The notes under the pieces: generated by a model
Seen by the model: the letters and a program-made list of their open reading frames with translations, nothing else
The model's database searches: none
What the model was told of the DNA's origin: nothing
Position numbers and translations under genes: made by a program
NCBI RefSeq assembly: GCF_900496995.4
Contig: NC_044009.1
Location: 13,114,001 to 13,178,000 of the forward strand
Direction of reading: 5' to 3'
DNA: 64,000 nt
From: Aquila chrysaetos chrysaetos
Lineage: Eukaryota > Chordata > Aves > Accipitriformes > Accipitridae
Shown: positions 45,301-57,000 of the stretch, one piece after another
How positions within the stretch are numbered: the first letter of the stretch is position 1
Layout of the letters: every line of letters begins with the position of its first letter

Positions 45301-48300
45301 TTTGCACAGTTATTCACACGTAGCAAAAAATAGAGCTGGTATGCGATGACTGCCTGCAATGTACTCCAGAAGCTGCAAAGGCACTAGCTGGCACTTTGGG
45401 ACCAAGGGAAAGATATTATTTATAGCCAGGCTCAGTAAATCATTCCTCCGAAGGGTTTTTTCCTTTGAGCCTGCTCCCTCTTCCCTTTGTAGCATTACTG
45501 TCCTTTTCCCTTTCCACTCGTTAGCAACATTGCACTAATTGTGCACAAACTTGTAGGGAAGTAAGCAGCGCCTCTTCCTTCTCCAGTCCTGAACCAGAAG
45601 GCACCATGTAGCAGGGATGTGTACCCAGAGGTGAATTGAATCAGCACCATGCAGCCAGAGATGAATTTCACCATGATTGTCCTTGTGCTCCATCGGAGAC
45701 GGATATTTGTTTCCAAGTGTGGCACTGTGCAGATAATTTTTAAGGGGTCCTTTGCTCAGCGGCAGTGGGGATCTGGCTGGGAGCCATGGGGTTATTCCCC
45801 AGCTTCCCCAACACCCTTACTCTTTTCGTAAACTGAAGAACTGGGAATTTAAAGTCCAAAGATGTGTGTCAAGTTATCAGCAGAGAAGAAATGTGCGTCC
45901 TTACTTATTTATGACTTACTTGGCATATATTGAATAATTGATTTATCTCATGTCAGGCACTTTGGAGGGTAACACAGGATGATGCTGCAGGGTCAGAGGG
46001 ATGTGAAGAGGGAAATAAAACCCTGAGAAGGAGGTTTTGAAGAAGCTGGTTGAAAGTGGAGTTACTTTGATGTCCAGCTTTGCTTTGGCAGGTGCCCTCT
46101 GCGTGAAAAGCTGTGGGGGGGACCACGCGATGGGGGGCAAGGGGCTGTCGTTGACCCACTGCAGCAGAGCCTAACCCCGCTCGCCCCTCGCCTGTCTTCC
46201 AGCCCATCACTTCATCACGGCGACGGCGTGCCAGGAGGCGGACTACGGCTGGATGATCCGGCACTACTGCCTGAAGCAGTTCCAGCTCAGCATGGAGGGC
46301 ATCGGGCAGCGGCTCTGGTGCGACTGGGACGAGACTGTGGGGTAAGTGAGGTCCCTCTGCTCACCCCTCACTTCCTGGCATCCCGGGACTGCCTGCACCC
46401 ACCTTTGATTTTGGGGTGTAAGGAGGTCAGTGGTGGGTTTTATTTCGGGGGGGGGGGAAACAAATGTGCCGTTTCGCTCTGCTTTGCTGCCGATGCTGCC
46501 CCAGCTCCATCCCCGCTGGGTCCAGCTGAAGGGGCTTCTCCATCCTGGTTGCTTGTAGAGGGGCCACGAGGTGGGCTTGGAGTGGACGTTGTCTACCTGG
46601 TCTTCAGCGAGGCTTTTGACACCGCTTCCCATCAGCTCCTCACAGACAAGCTGGTGAAGTGTGGGCTGGATGAGCAGACAGCGAGGTGGGTTGAAAACTA
46701 GCTGAACAGCCAGGCCCAGAGGCTGGTGATCATTGGACAAAGACTGGTTGGATGCCAGTAACTAGTGGTGTACCCCAGGGGTCAATGCTGGGTCCAGTCC
46801 TGCTTAATCTCTTCATTAATGGTCTGGGTGATGGGGTAGAGTATGCCTTCAGCAAGTTTGCAGATGACACCAAACTGGGAGGAGTGGGTGACACACCAGA
46901 GGGTCATGCTGCCATCCAGAGGGATCTCAACAGGCTGGAGAAATCATAGAATCATTTAGGTTGGAAAAGACCTTTAAGATCATCGAGTCCAACCGTCAAC
47001 CCAATGAGCCAACCCACCATCAGCCAAACGGGCTGATGGGAATGTCATGAAGTTCAACAAGGTGAAGTGCAAAGTCTTGCACCTGGGGAGGAACAACCCC
47101 AGATACCAGGACATGCTGGGGGCCATCCAGCTGGAAAGCAACTCAGCAGAAAAGGCCCTGGGTGTCCTGTTGGACACCAAGTTGAACATAAGCCAGAAAC
47201 GTGGCCTTGTGGCATGAAGGTGACTGGTATCTGGGGCTGCATTAGGAGGATTGTTTCCAGCAGATTGAGGGAGGTGATCCTTCCCCACTATTCAGCACTG
47301 GCGAGGCCACCCCTGGAGCGCTGGTCCAGTTCTGGGCTCCCCAGTGCAAGAGAGACATGGACATATTGGAGAGAGTCCAATGAAGGACCACGAAGATGAT
47401 GAAGGGGCTGGACTATATCTCCTATGAGGAAGGGCTGAGAGCTGGGGTGTTCAGTCCGGAGAAGAGAAGGCTCAGGGGGATCTTATTAACGTATACAAAT
47501 ATCTGAAGGGAGGGTGCAAAGAGGATGGAGCCAGGCTCTTCTTAGTGGTGCCCAGTGACAGGACCAGAGGCAATGGGCACAAACTGAAACACAGGAGATT
47601 CCCTCTGAACATCAGGAAACACTTTTTCACTGTGAGGGTGACTGAACACTAGCACAGATATTGCCCAGGGAGGTTGTGGAGTCTCCCTCCTTGGAGATGT
47701 TCAAAAACCATCTGGACATGGTCATGAGTAACCAGTTTTAGGTGGCTCTGCTTCAGCAGGGGTGTTCGGATAAGATGAGGTGGACCTCCAGAGGTCCTCT
47801 CCAACCTCGGCCATTCTGTGATTAAATGGGCTTTCAAGGAGCCCAACCTAAGCAGTGTTTGGAAACCAGGATGGTGGTCTTGCTCGATACAGTTATGTCC
47901 ATATGAAGAAACCACATGCCCCGGTGGTGGAGCTTCAACAGGTGAAGACCACAGCTGTCTGCTACATGCTGGGTATCGATGTGCTAATAAGGCAGTAAAT
48001 TGGGATCCCCGTCATGGCTCCATTACCTCTTCTGGTGACTCACTGCTTGAGGGACATATTTTCCATTAGATTTTTTCTTTTTTCTCAGCACTCAGGTTCT
48101 CCAGACAGTTCAAAATACCCTAACTCAGCTTGAAAACCCCATAAACCACTGAGGTGCCCTCAGACCCTCTCTATGAGAAAATCCTGGATCTGCTGGCTCG
48201 CCTGCTGCTTCCAGAAGTTGCTTGTTGATTTTTCTTAGCAACTAGAGGGAGAGGCTGGTACGGTATGGCATGGCATGGCAATCTACTGCTAAGCCTCCTG

Positions 48301-51300
48301 TTTGTAATCAGCGTCAAGGAATTAGCAGTAATGTATGATTTAGGAGAAGTGGAGATGTGGTCTGCTTTCCTGGCAGAGCACTTGACAGCATCCTTGGGGG
48401 GATAATGAGGGTGATAAGGGAACCCTATTTAATGCAGCAGCATCAAGGTGAGCAGGGATGTTGCATATGGGGAACATGCTGCTCTGTGGGATTTCTTTTT
48501 TGGCTTTTTTGGCATTTCTTTTCAGTTTTTTTTAATTGCAAACCACCTGAATGGTGCTTTCTTTGGATTGTCTCTTTCCTATTTATAATCAGCAGAGCTG
48601 AATTTTTCAGTACTGCCATGGCGTAAATCATTCTCCTGGTGAGATGGTTTTGACTGAAGTTGCGAAGACTGGTCTGGGGTGTCCGTGTGCTGGCGTGAGG
48701 GCCTGAAAAGAGAAAATAAAAACCCGTTCTCCATTCTGAGCTGGCTTTCCACATCATACAGTGTTGTTGGGCCGTGGCCTTTTTCTGGGAAAATGAAGCG
48801 GCGGACAAAAATGAGCTCTTGTGACACAAGGAGGGGGAGATTGAGGACAGTTGGAAATGGTGAGCAGATGTTGCCATATGCCATGAGTGTTTTGCACAAA
48901 AATTAGAGTTTTTGTAAGATTTTGGTTGATTTCCTGCTTCATGCCCTTTTCTTCTGTGCCAAATTAAAATCTATATATATATGTGTGTGTATGTAAACAG
49001 ACATACATATATATATAGACAGCTTTTGAAAAGCACAGCTTGGTTTTCCTTCCCCTTTATCAGTGACAAAATGGAGGGGAAGAAAAGAGAGTGGAAAGAC
49101 TGTGGGAGGTTTTCTGGTTCTGAGAAACCTCATCTGGTCCTCAGAAATGTTCAGGACTGCTGCCGTTGCTCCAGCCCCTGGCTGCCTTGGGGGGTCTCTG
49201 CAGGACCTGTCCCCCTCTGTTGACGCCTCTGGAGGCACCATCCAGACGTGGTCTAGATGTGCTGAGTGGCAGGAGTAGGGGATAACCACCTCCCTGGGTC
49301 TCCTGGCTGCGCTGGGGATGAGCTCCCACCCGTGGGGCCATCCCAGCAGAGCTGTCCCCAACCCCAGCTGTCCCCGTGCAGGGGCTGAGTGTGTCCCAGG
49401 GGCAGGACTTTTTGCTTTTGGTCCTGGTTTGGTGCTATCTGCAAGCTGGATGAAATGCAATCCATCTCCTCCTCCAGACCTTCAGTGAAGCCATTGCACA
49501 GGAAGCAGAAGTGTATTAAAGAGCTTGTTCTTTATCTCCGACATCCTGTTTTTTCTTCTAACTAGCTCCTACTAAACTTGTTATCCTTGAGGCACTTGGA
49601 GGAAATGTTGATAAACTTGCAGTGTTTAATTTGATTGCGTGAGCCCATTTTCTCTGTGCGAACACAAGGCTTGGGGTTATTTAAGAGATGACATTCCTCT
49701 GATCCTCCTGTGCTCTCGGGACGTTAGAAAAATCAGGTCCAAAAAACTCAGCTACTGCTGTAAATAAGCTGCTCTGCAAGGATATGGGTTTCGGGTGGCC
49801 ATCTCGCTCGACACCCCTGCTCTCTGGGTGTGCGTGGCACTTACCATCCCCTTTTAGGAGAAAAAGTACTGTTAGGAGGTGTCCCAGGAGGAGTGGGCAG
49901 GGGGTGGCATAGGCTGGCTGGTTACCCCTCCGGCTTTAGGGGGAAGGACTTGACTTCCACCAGGCATGAGATGAAGAAATGGAAATAAACTGCCTGCCTA
50001 AAGCCCGTTTCCTCTCCATATTGTCCCCCAAACCAAGGAATTTTGATGCTTGAAACCTATCTGAAATGAGAAGGATAAATGTTTGAAGGTTTTCCCTCTG
50101 ACAGGACCCGTACCATCAGCAGCAGCGGGTTTGGAGCTGTGATTTCTCGTATGCAGCATTTAGCAGGGAAATGCCCATTAGGCCCATCATTTACTGCTCG
50201 ATTGAGAATGACATGATGGGAACATCTGGACAAATGAATTGCCTCAGCAGAGTTTGTAATTGTGGTTTATCGGTCCTATTTATAGGCTGCAGATTATCCT
50301 CCCATCTTACCCTTAGAGGTATTAACCAAGCTCTTGCATCACTGGTACCGCTGCGTTCAGATGTAACGGAGGGGTATCTCTGGGTCAGGAGTGTTTGGCG
50401 AGGTTGGGCTTGGGCCACATGAACACCAACTCTCTGAGAAGGTTTGTCCAACAACACCGTTGAGCTCTGCTGGCTTTCTTAGCTGTGCTTATTTGGGGAA
50501 AGTTGATGGATTTTGATATGCGAGTCTTCATCGTGTACCAGCGGGACTTGTGTGAGCTGTTACACCCTTCAGGAATGGGATGCCGGGTGGTTTTTAATGG
50601 ACTCATTAGTTCCAGAAGTTGCCCATGAACACTGTCTCCTGGGAAGGGAGAAGGACTGCTCTGAGAGGTGTTTTCCCTTGGGTCATCTGGTTTCCTTCCC
50701 TCTCTTCCTGCCCAAAGGACAAGCGATCCGGCATGGCCTCGGATGCTCCCGCTGGAGCCGTGCGTGCCAGTGCCTGCTGGGTCAGCTGCCTGGGGCTGCT
50801 CACCTACCCAGTGGAGCCGGTCTCTCCAGCCCCTCCGTGGCGTTGTGCCGTGGATCCCTGGCCTGAGAGCAATTTAGACCGAGCACCCTGGTGTTTTGTT
50901 CTCCAGGGCTTGCAGCTGCCCTGTTATTTAAAAGCCAGACGATCATTTAGCTGGAGCTGCGTTGTGGGCTCCTCCGGTTCGTAGTGGTGGCTGAGCTGCT
51001 TTGACCGGGAGCTCAGCTGTGCATGACTAATTATCCCGATGATCAACTTGGCTATTTTGATTCCAGGTCCAAATTCATCGACGCGGCGACTGAGCCGGGG
51101 GGATTAGCTGTGGTCTTCCTCGGGGCAGCTATTTTGGGGACGTGGGGCACTGCTGGCAGAGCTGGGGCTGCTGGAGGGGTCAGGCTGCCGGCCACTCACC
51201 CATGAATGCCTCAGCAGGAGCTGATGACTTGTAGATATTTTTCCCGCATGGTTTTGGCTCACTGCCGGGCCGTGGCCAGGACACAGCTTTGCATGATGGT

Positions 51301-54300
51301 TTTTGCACGGCATCCGTGCACCGGGCAGCAGCGAGCGGGACGGAGGGATGCACGCTGCACTGAGCGGTGCTGCAGCTGCGAGTGTCACTCCAGCCGAGCC
51401 AGGCGCCTTCATCCCAAATATATCCACCCTGTGGCACGCCTAAAAATCTCCGGGGAATGCCTTCCCATCGCCACAGGCATCCTGTGAGGAAGGAGCTCAC
51501 CAGGGTGAGCATGCCAGTCTGACAGCTGCAGCCAGGTCCAGAAATGAGGGATGATGCTGCCAGCTCCCGGCACGCCTGGTACCCTGCCCCGCTCCTGCCC
51601 CTGCCACTGCTCTCACAGCTGTCAATATACTCACAGTGTGTCTTCGGGTTATTTATCCGTTATCTTATAGACAACAGATTGATCCAGGATCTTATTATCT
51701 CATTATCTACTTATTTATCTTCAGGTTGCCAGGTGCCTTCTGGATACCCCTTTAGCATGTCTCCAAGCTCGCCCTGCAACCTTCCAGAGGAAGAAATCAA
51801 TTTTTTAAGTTACAAAGTGAAAGGAAAGCCTTGTGGTTTGGTTTTGGTTGTTTGTTTTTTTTTTTTTTATTTCCGAAGCAAGGGATTTGGGGGGGATAGG
51901 AAAAAATCCTGATAATCGTGGCAAAAGGGAGAGCTGGCAATCCTGTGAACCCCAACTAGTATCTGTAGTGTTAACACCGTCCGCACCCAGGCGCTGGCAA
52001 GGAATAAATGGCAGATCAAATTCCAGTCTCGGTTGCAGTGGTAAAAAAAAAAACCAGAGGCATTGCTTAGGATTTACAGCGGTGTAAGCATTTGGATCCC
52101 GTCAAACCATAAATCAGTCCTCGATTGCTTCCCACCAGCGGCCCAGCCTCGTCCCCGTCCTGCCCGCGGGCGTTCGTCCCCTACGTGGTCCCCATGCTGC
52201 TCAGCCTCCTCCTGCCACAGCATCCTTTAAACCCAAACCGTTTCCATGGTGACAAGGAAAACAGTTTTAATTGCAGTTCACCTTGGGTAGGGAAAAAAAA
52301 TATTTAGAACTAATCAAAGCTATAGTTTTCAGGGCAGGCTGCCTGTCTCCCTGCCCGCAGCCTGTGGTGGTGGGATGGCTTGGGAAAACCTGCCCCATTC
52401 CTGATGCTATCCTACATCAGCTCAATAATCACAGTTTTTTAGTATTTTTTTTTTTAGTAACTAAAGCTAGTCTTTTAAGGCATTTTAAAGGATCCATCTC
52501 AAAGAATAGGTGAGCCCCTGAGAGCTGCCATTCCCAGAGGAGCCCTCGCTGGGCTGCACGCAATTTTTGGCACCGGGAAAGATCCCAGAGAAGCCCAAGC
52601 GCGGTTGGGAAAAAGGAGCGTGACTTGGGGATGCTTCTCCTCAAAGCCGCCGAGCTTTCCTCAGGACTGGGGGAAGCAGGACCAGCCTGAGCTCTCTGAC
52701 CAGGATTTTCCTGCAGCTACAACTGGACGGTCCTTGTGAGAGGCAAGGAGAGATTTCAAATACCTTCCCATGGGGGCAGAGGTGCCCGATGGAAGGCCTT
52801 TTGTCGCATCCTCTAATTCCAAATATCTTAACTAACTCTAATGCCAGCCATGTTTGCAGCCTGGCTTTCGGCTGTTAGGAATAGCACAGGGCACATAGCT
52901 TCGGGCTGCACCGGCTATTCATAGCCCCTTGCAAACAGCGTTACAACACCCGCTCCTTCCATTACCTCTTGCTCCCGGCAGGTTGGGAAGCTGGGGACAA
53001 CCGTCCTTAGATGTCGCATCCTTAGATCCTCTGGCTGCTCTGCAAAGCCACGGGGGTGTGCCACGATGCCGGTCCGTGGCCTGATGGCTTCTCTACCTCC
53101 TTATTTACCCCAACCGAACTGAGCCATCATGGAACTTGGAAGCCCAGCCGGGGATCCGGCCTGTGGTTAATCACCCCACTTTCAGTAATGGCTGTAAGGC
53201 CCCGCTCAGCTGTTTTTAGAGGGCAGCCAGCCCCTGGTCTGCGGGGTGAGGGAGGAGAGGACGCAGAGCCTGGGTATTTCTCTGCACATCCCCACCTCAG
53301 GTCTAATTTGGGATTGGTGGCATTCAGGTCTCTTAGGTCCTCCCCCCCCAAAAGAAGCATCTGAGTGTTTTGCCAGGCATTGCAATCCCCAGACGCCCCT
53401 GGTGCTGCCGACTTGGGTTTCTGTCCTTCACCATCATCTCCAGGGTGGTCCCAGCTGCACCCCGGAGGCTCCCTAAACACCCAGCCCCTCTCTTCCCCCT
53501 GCCGCCTGCCCTGGCCTGAGCCCCCTCCCATTCAGGGCTGTGGCGGCAGAGCCGGTGGCATGCCGTGCCGCGCTATTTCTGCAGCTGCGTCGGTCACCAG
53601 CGTCGTGTTTCGCTTCGGCTGCAGCAGCAGCGGGGTCCCTCCCCAGGCTGTAGCCAGCAGCAGCACCCCAACCCCGGCAGCGTCCCCGGCAGGCGGTCTT
53701 CCATAGTGCGGGATGTGAGGCTGAGATTTGGCGATGCCTTTCTCCTGCTTGCAGAGATACCACCTCTGGAGGCTTTTTTCTGGAAGGTCTGTGCCCTCGT
53801 TCAGCTGGAGGAGACAGTGTTTTGGCAGATGGAGGCTTGCAAATGAGCTGTAGGGTCATCTGAAAGCCAAAAGCTTGACTCTATCTTCTCTCCAAAGAGT
53901 TTTTAACTCTGCGACTGAGGATTACACCTCTTTCTAGACAGCAGAAACAGCGTGATCATCCTTGTAGCTCCCGGAGCTCAGCTCAGCTTTGCCCAGCTGA
54001 GCGTGGCAGGGGGAACCTCGCTCTTCTGGACTGGGCTGTGGGGTGGCAAGGGGAGGGCAGAGCAGCCATGCTGGGCAGGAAAACAAGCCCCCCAGAGATC
54101 TTTCACCATCAGCACGGGCTGAATTCCCTGGTGGGACCACACTGGCATGGTGCTAATGTAATAATGCGGCTCTGCTTGTGGGCAGAGAGACAACCAGATG
54201 CCGCTTTGGAGATGCAATGGGATGAACGTTCACCACGGCTGTGGCAGGGAAGAGCACGCTCAGCCCCGGGCGTCAGCACTGCTGCTCTCCGGTGGGACTG

Positions 54301-56782
54301 TGATCCCTTCTGACAAGGCATCACAAGCAGCAGCCTGTGTCTGACTGGTCTGGTTTACGAGTATCCCAGCAAATGGATCCCTTTGCTATTCCTCTACAGT
54401 ACCTGGTGGTGCACATGCAATGAGAAGGTCCTCAATGCCACATGTCTTGGTGCTGTGCATGCGAGGACAGAAGGATGGAGTCTCGCAGGACCATTCTCCA
54501 AACACCGCGAGACACGGCAGCTCGGGACCCATTCAGCTGGCGGGGATGGACTCAGCCAGTGGTTGTCAGCTTGTGTCCATGGGTGGCCAAGGGTCTATGA
54601 GATAAAGTGGAAGAAACCAAAGCACTTGGCTACAGTTGAGAGTTCGGCTTTGCTTTTAGTTGACTGTCCCTAAAACTATCATGGTCAGGTAGTGCTTTGT
54701 GTAAGCAAAAGGCAGAAAATCATCTCCTGAAGAGAATCCAGGCTTGCTTTCCCTTGGCCAAGAGCTCAGCAGCCCTTGTTGTCACTTCTGCTGACAACTG
54801 CTGAAAAATGTTTTCTTTTCCCTCCAGGCCCCTCCTGCTCGCTCCCCGCTGGGCTTTGGGGGTGTGCGGGGCTGACAGGGTGGCTTCAGTGAAGACAAGG
54901 GACATGACAACAAAAGGGACAGAGACTTAGGGTATCTTAAACCACAGCTGCAGACCCCCCATCAAGATGGCAGGACCTCCTTCCACTCCTGGACAGAAGG
55001 TCGTAGCCCCACGGCCACCTCCTCACCCGCCTACGCTGCTCACGGGGCTGTAGCCGCTCGGCTCCTCTCCTCGGGTCCATCCTCGCCCCAGCCGGTGCAC
55101 ACGGAGCCATCAGAGCTCTGAAATACGGATGCTGCCTAAGTGCAAAGTGTAATTGCAATTTATCCTTTCATTTGCTGGCACCATTTTGGTTACTTGCACA
55201 TCTTCACGTATAGTGACAGGAGCAGCTATTTACCAGCACAGAAGCGTGGTCTGAGCTGGGGAAGGGCTAAGCCAGCTGCTGTATGGCTCTTCAGTTTTAA
55301 AAATAGTTTTTATTCGCTTCTCTGTTAACTCTTTCCTCTGGTTCCTGAAGACGCTTCAGCTCCTGAGATGTCCCAAGGCTGCTGCTGAACGGGAAACGGT
55401 AATTTTGCACATTGGGATGCTGAGCAGAAGCTGCTTTTAGTAGCTCGAGGCACCCCATTAATTAAATCACCGGACTCCGCAGGGGCTCCCTCCAGCACTG
55501 CCGTGTGCTGATGGGCACAGCAAGGCAACTGCCGCCTGCCCGAAAACCCAGCTGATTGAGATGCAGAGAGGCTGCAGCGAGTAGCTGGGAAGGTGCTTAT
55601 AAAATATTTCTTCTCTCAGGTGGGTTTTTAATTGGCTAGCTGGTTTTTGGTTTGCTCTGCTTCTCTAGGATTAGATGTGAGTAATTGGGATGGGGAAAAA
55701 AAATTTATATGTATGTATTTTTTTTATGCATAGCTGATTTTAAAGCAGGTAGGGTTTGAAACCCATGGTAATACCTGTCCTTCCGGAGGATGGCTGGCTG
55801 GAGCAGCACAGGGGCAGTCCTCTTCCTGCAGTGCCTCTTGCTCAGGGCTGCTCCTTGTTTTCCAAATATTTGGAAAAAAAACCCCAAACCAACCCTCAAA
55901 AAGTGGACTTGCTGGCCATTGAGAAGTGGGATGGGTCGTGGTGCTGCGGACCTGCAAAGCAGGGTACTGCAGAGAGATGAGCTTCAAAAGCATGCTGTTG
56001 GTTCATATGCCGCCGCCCCCCCACCCCACCCCCCCCACCCCCATTTTTAGGCAATTAAAAGGAGAATTTTCAGTAGATTCGCTGTACTTATTTCTGTCCT
56101 CTTTTGGCTGAACCCATGCAAGCTAAAGGAGGGTGCCCCAAAGGCCGGCAGCCAGGCAAGCTGCTCTGTGGGCCGGGATGGATTTCCTGAAGGTCTTTGC
56201 TTAAAGGTGCCAGAGGGTTATGTGGGTCTGACCAGTAGTTTCTAATAGTACTGGTCCAGCTGTGAAATCCTGCAGAAATTAACACAAACCAAACCAAACC
56301 AAACTTGCTTCTAGTTATTTATGTAAGTATTATTTCTGTTTTCATTTACTTCTGTAAATGAAAACTCCTTGTGCTCAATAAAAATCTCAGTTAAAATCTC
56401 AAATAACAAATATGCACATCTATAATAGAAAGTATATAACATTTTATATTATACGGGGGGAGGTGGCAGGCTCGTGTCTGGGTGCTGGTCCCTGGTGCCA
56501 CCCCGGTGCCCTTGTCTGTCTTGCAGCACCTACGGGGAGCTGACGAACTGCACGGCGCTGATCGCCGAGAGGCTCGACTGCTACTGGCCCAACCGGCTGG
56601 TGGACGAGTTCTTCGTGGCCGTCCATAAGCAGTACTTCAGGAACTGCTCCCCGTCTGGCCGGGCGCTGCACGATCCCCCCAACGGCATCCTCTGCCCCTT
56701 CATCCTGCTGCCCGTCCTTGTCACCCTGCTGATGACCGCGCTGGTGGTGTGGAGGAGCAAACGCAGCGAGGGCATCGTGTAG
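27318..56782 (+). CDS. RAMP1: RAMP1, receptor activity-modifying protein 1
   Basis: 144-residue single-pass membrane protein (human 148) that partners the calcitonin-receptor-like receptor to form the CGRP receptor, and the calcitonin receptor to form an amylin receptor. Coding exons are 27318-27357, 46203-46341 and 56527-56782 (stop TAG 56780-56782). Junctions are GT-AG with phases 1 and 2, as in mammals. Layout: a short hydrophobic signal peptide (residues 1 to about 21) and an ectodomain with all six disulfide cysteines (23, 36, 53, 68, 78, 100, equivalent to human 27, 40, 57, 72, 82, 104). The membrane segment is about 113-135, followed by a short tail SKRSEGIV (human SKRTEGIV). Trp80 matches human Trp84, but the human Trp74 position is Ala70. 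Two N-glycosylation sequons occur at Asn67 and Asn99. The ATG has a good Kozak context (gcgATGG). Confidence 0.95.
27358..46202 (+). other. RAMP1: RAMP1 intron 1 (18.8 kb)
   Basis: Long intron; the long first intron is typical of RAMP1. Besides the (GGGAT)13 array at 38660-38724, I see only scattered homopolymer runs (e.g. A/T runs near 28840 and 34911, a C run near 39979). Many 60-240-codon open frames occur because the DNA is GC-rich and low in stop codons; none resembles a protein family or has consistent splice sites. No CR1 element, tRNA or retrogene was recognised. Confidence 0.6.
38660..38724. repeat. (GGGAT)13 pentanucleotide microsatellite
   Basis: Thirteen perfect GGGAT units, preceded by two imperfect GGGGAT units. 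Each unit gives a G-triplet with a two-base spacer, a textbook G-quadruplex pattern on the RAMP1 coding strand. Open frames through it (GWDGM repeats) are artefacts. Confidence 0.95.
46203..46341 (+). CDS. RAMP1: RAMP1 coding exon 2 (ectodomain)
   Basis: 139 bases between tgtcttccag and TGGG|gtaagt. Encodes [20 protein letters not shown] then [25 protein letters not shown]. Includes cysteines 1-3 of the ectodomain and the conserved LWCDW motif. Confidence 0.95.
46570..47823 (+). mobile_element. CR1 LINE fragment with reverse-transcriptase core
   Basis: Sense CR1, 5'-truncated inside the reverse-transcriptase domain. It begins near [17 protein letters not shown], then [20 protein letters not shown], then the catalytic FADD box (46857-46868) followed by TKLGG. 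It continues through the C-terminal region to the tail ending near 47823 in an ATTCTGTGATT terminus. Stops and frameshifts throughout (e.g. TAG after RWVEN) make it inactive. A second, opposite-strand CR1 tail interrupts it at about 46943-47034. Confidence 0.93.
46943..47034 (-). mobile_element. Short CR1 3' tail nested in another CR1
   Basis: Read on the minus strand this is a CR1 3' end: ...GTTGGACTCGATGATCTT, then a CTTTTCCAACC block, then the terminal ATTCTATGAT at its low-coordinate end. It interrupts the host CR1 between ctggagaaa and gggctgatggg, which are adjacent in ordinary CR1 copies. It is about 90 bases long; its 5' boundary is approximate. Confidence 0.85.
56527..56782 (+). CDS. 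RAMP1: RAMP1 coding exon 3 (ectodomain end, TM, tail)
   Basis: Follows ccttgtctgtcttgcag. Encodes [22 protein letters not shown] ..., cysteines 4-6, the PPNGILCPF juxtamembrane turn, the membrane helix ([17 protein letters not shown]) and the tail RSKRSEGIV, stop TAG. The human tail is QSKRTEGIV, where QSKRT acts as a retention signal; here it is RSKRS. Confidence 0.96.
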
Positions 56783-57000
56783 GGACGCCCTGCCGCCGAC
56801 ACAGGGGAGGGATGGGGGCACCGCCCCCCCAGAACGTGCCCGTTTTTTGGAAGGACCCTGGCAGAGGAGCATCATGGTGGGTACCAAGCCCTGGAGACAG
56901 AGACAGCAACACTACCGCTTCTCCCTCACCGGTACCCTCCGCACCACGCACATGCCATTCGCCCGGCGGTTTCCAAATAAATACATCATTTAAGACGCGG
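56783..57000 (+). other. RAMP1: RAMP1 3' UTR (short form)
   Basis: GC-rich UTR with a canonical AATAAA at 56976-56981, about 195 bases after the stop, placing cleavage near 57000. Further AATAAA hexamers at 57539-57560 could support a longer form. Confidence 0.65.
56976..56981 (+). terminator. RAMP1: poly(A) signal AATAAA, RAMP1
   Basis: First canonical hexamer after the stop, in a local AT-rich patch of an otherwise GC-rich UTR. Confidence 0.65.

Larger units (their letters stand above)
46342..56526 (+). other. RAMP1: RAMP1 intron 2 (10.2 kb)
   Basis: Holds a CR1 fragment with a nested second CR1 (46570-47823), beginning only about 230 bases after exon 2. Further on there is a TA/TG-rich patch near 48971-49019 and a C-rich tract at 56006-56042. 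No other gene, exon or element is supported. Confidence 0.6.

Noticed and set aside
46228-46701. 157-codon frame over RAMP1 exon 2 and the CR1 start
   Set aside because: It is in a different frame from RAMP1 exon 2 and joins unrelated sequence. The true exon frame is the one with [15 protein letters not shown].
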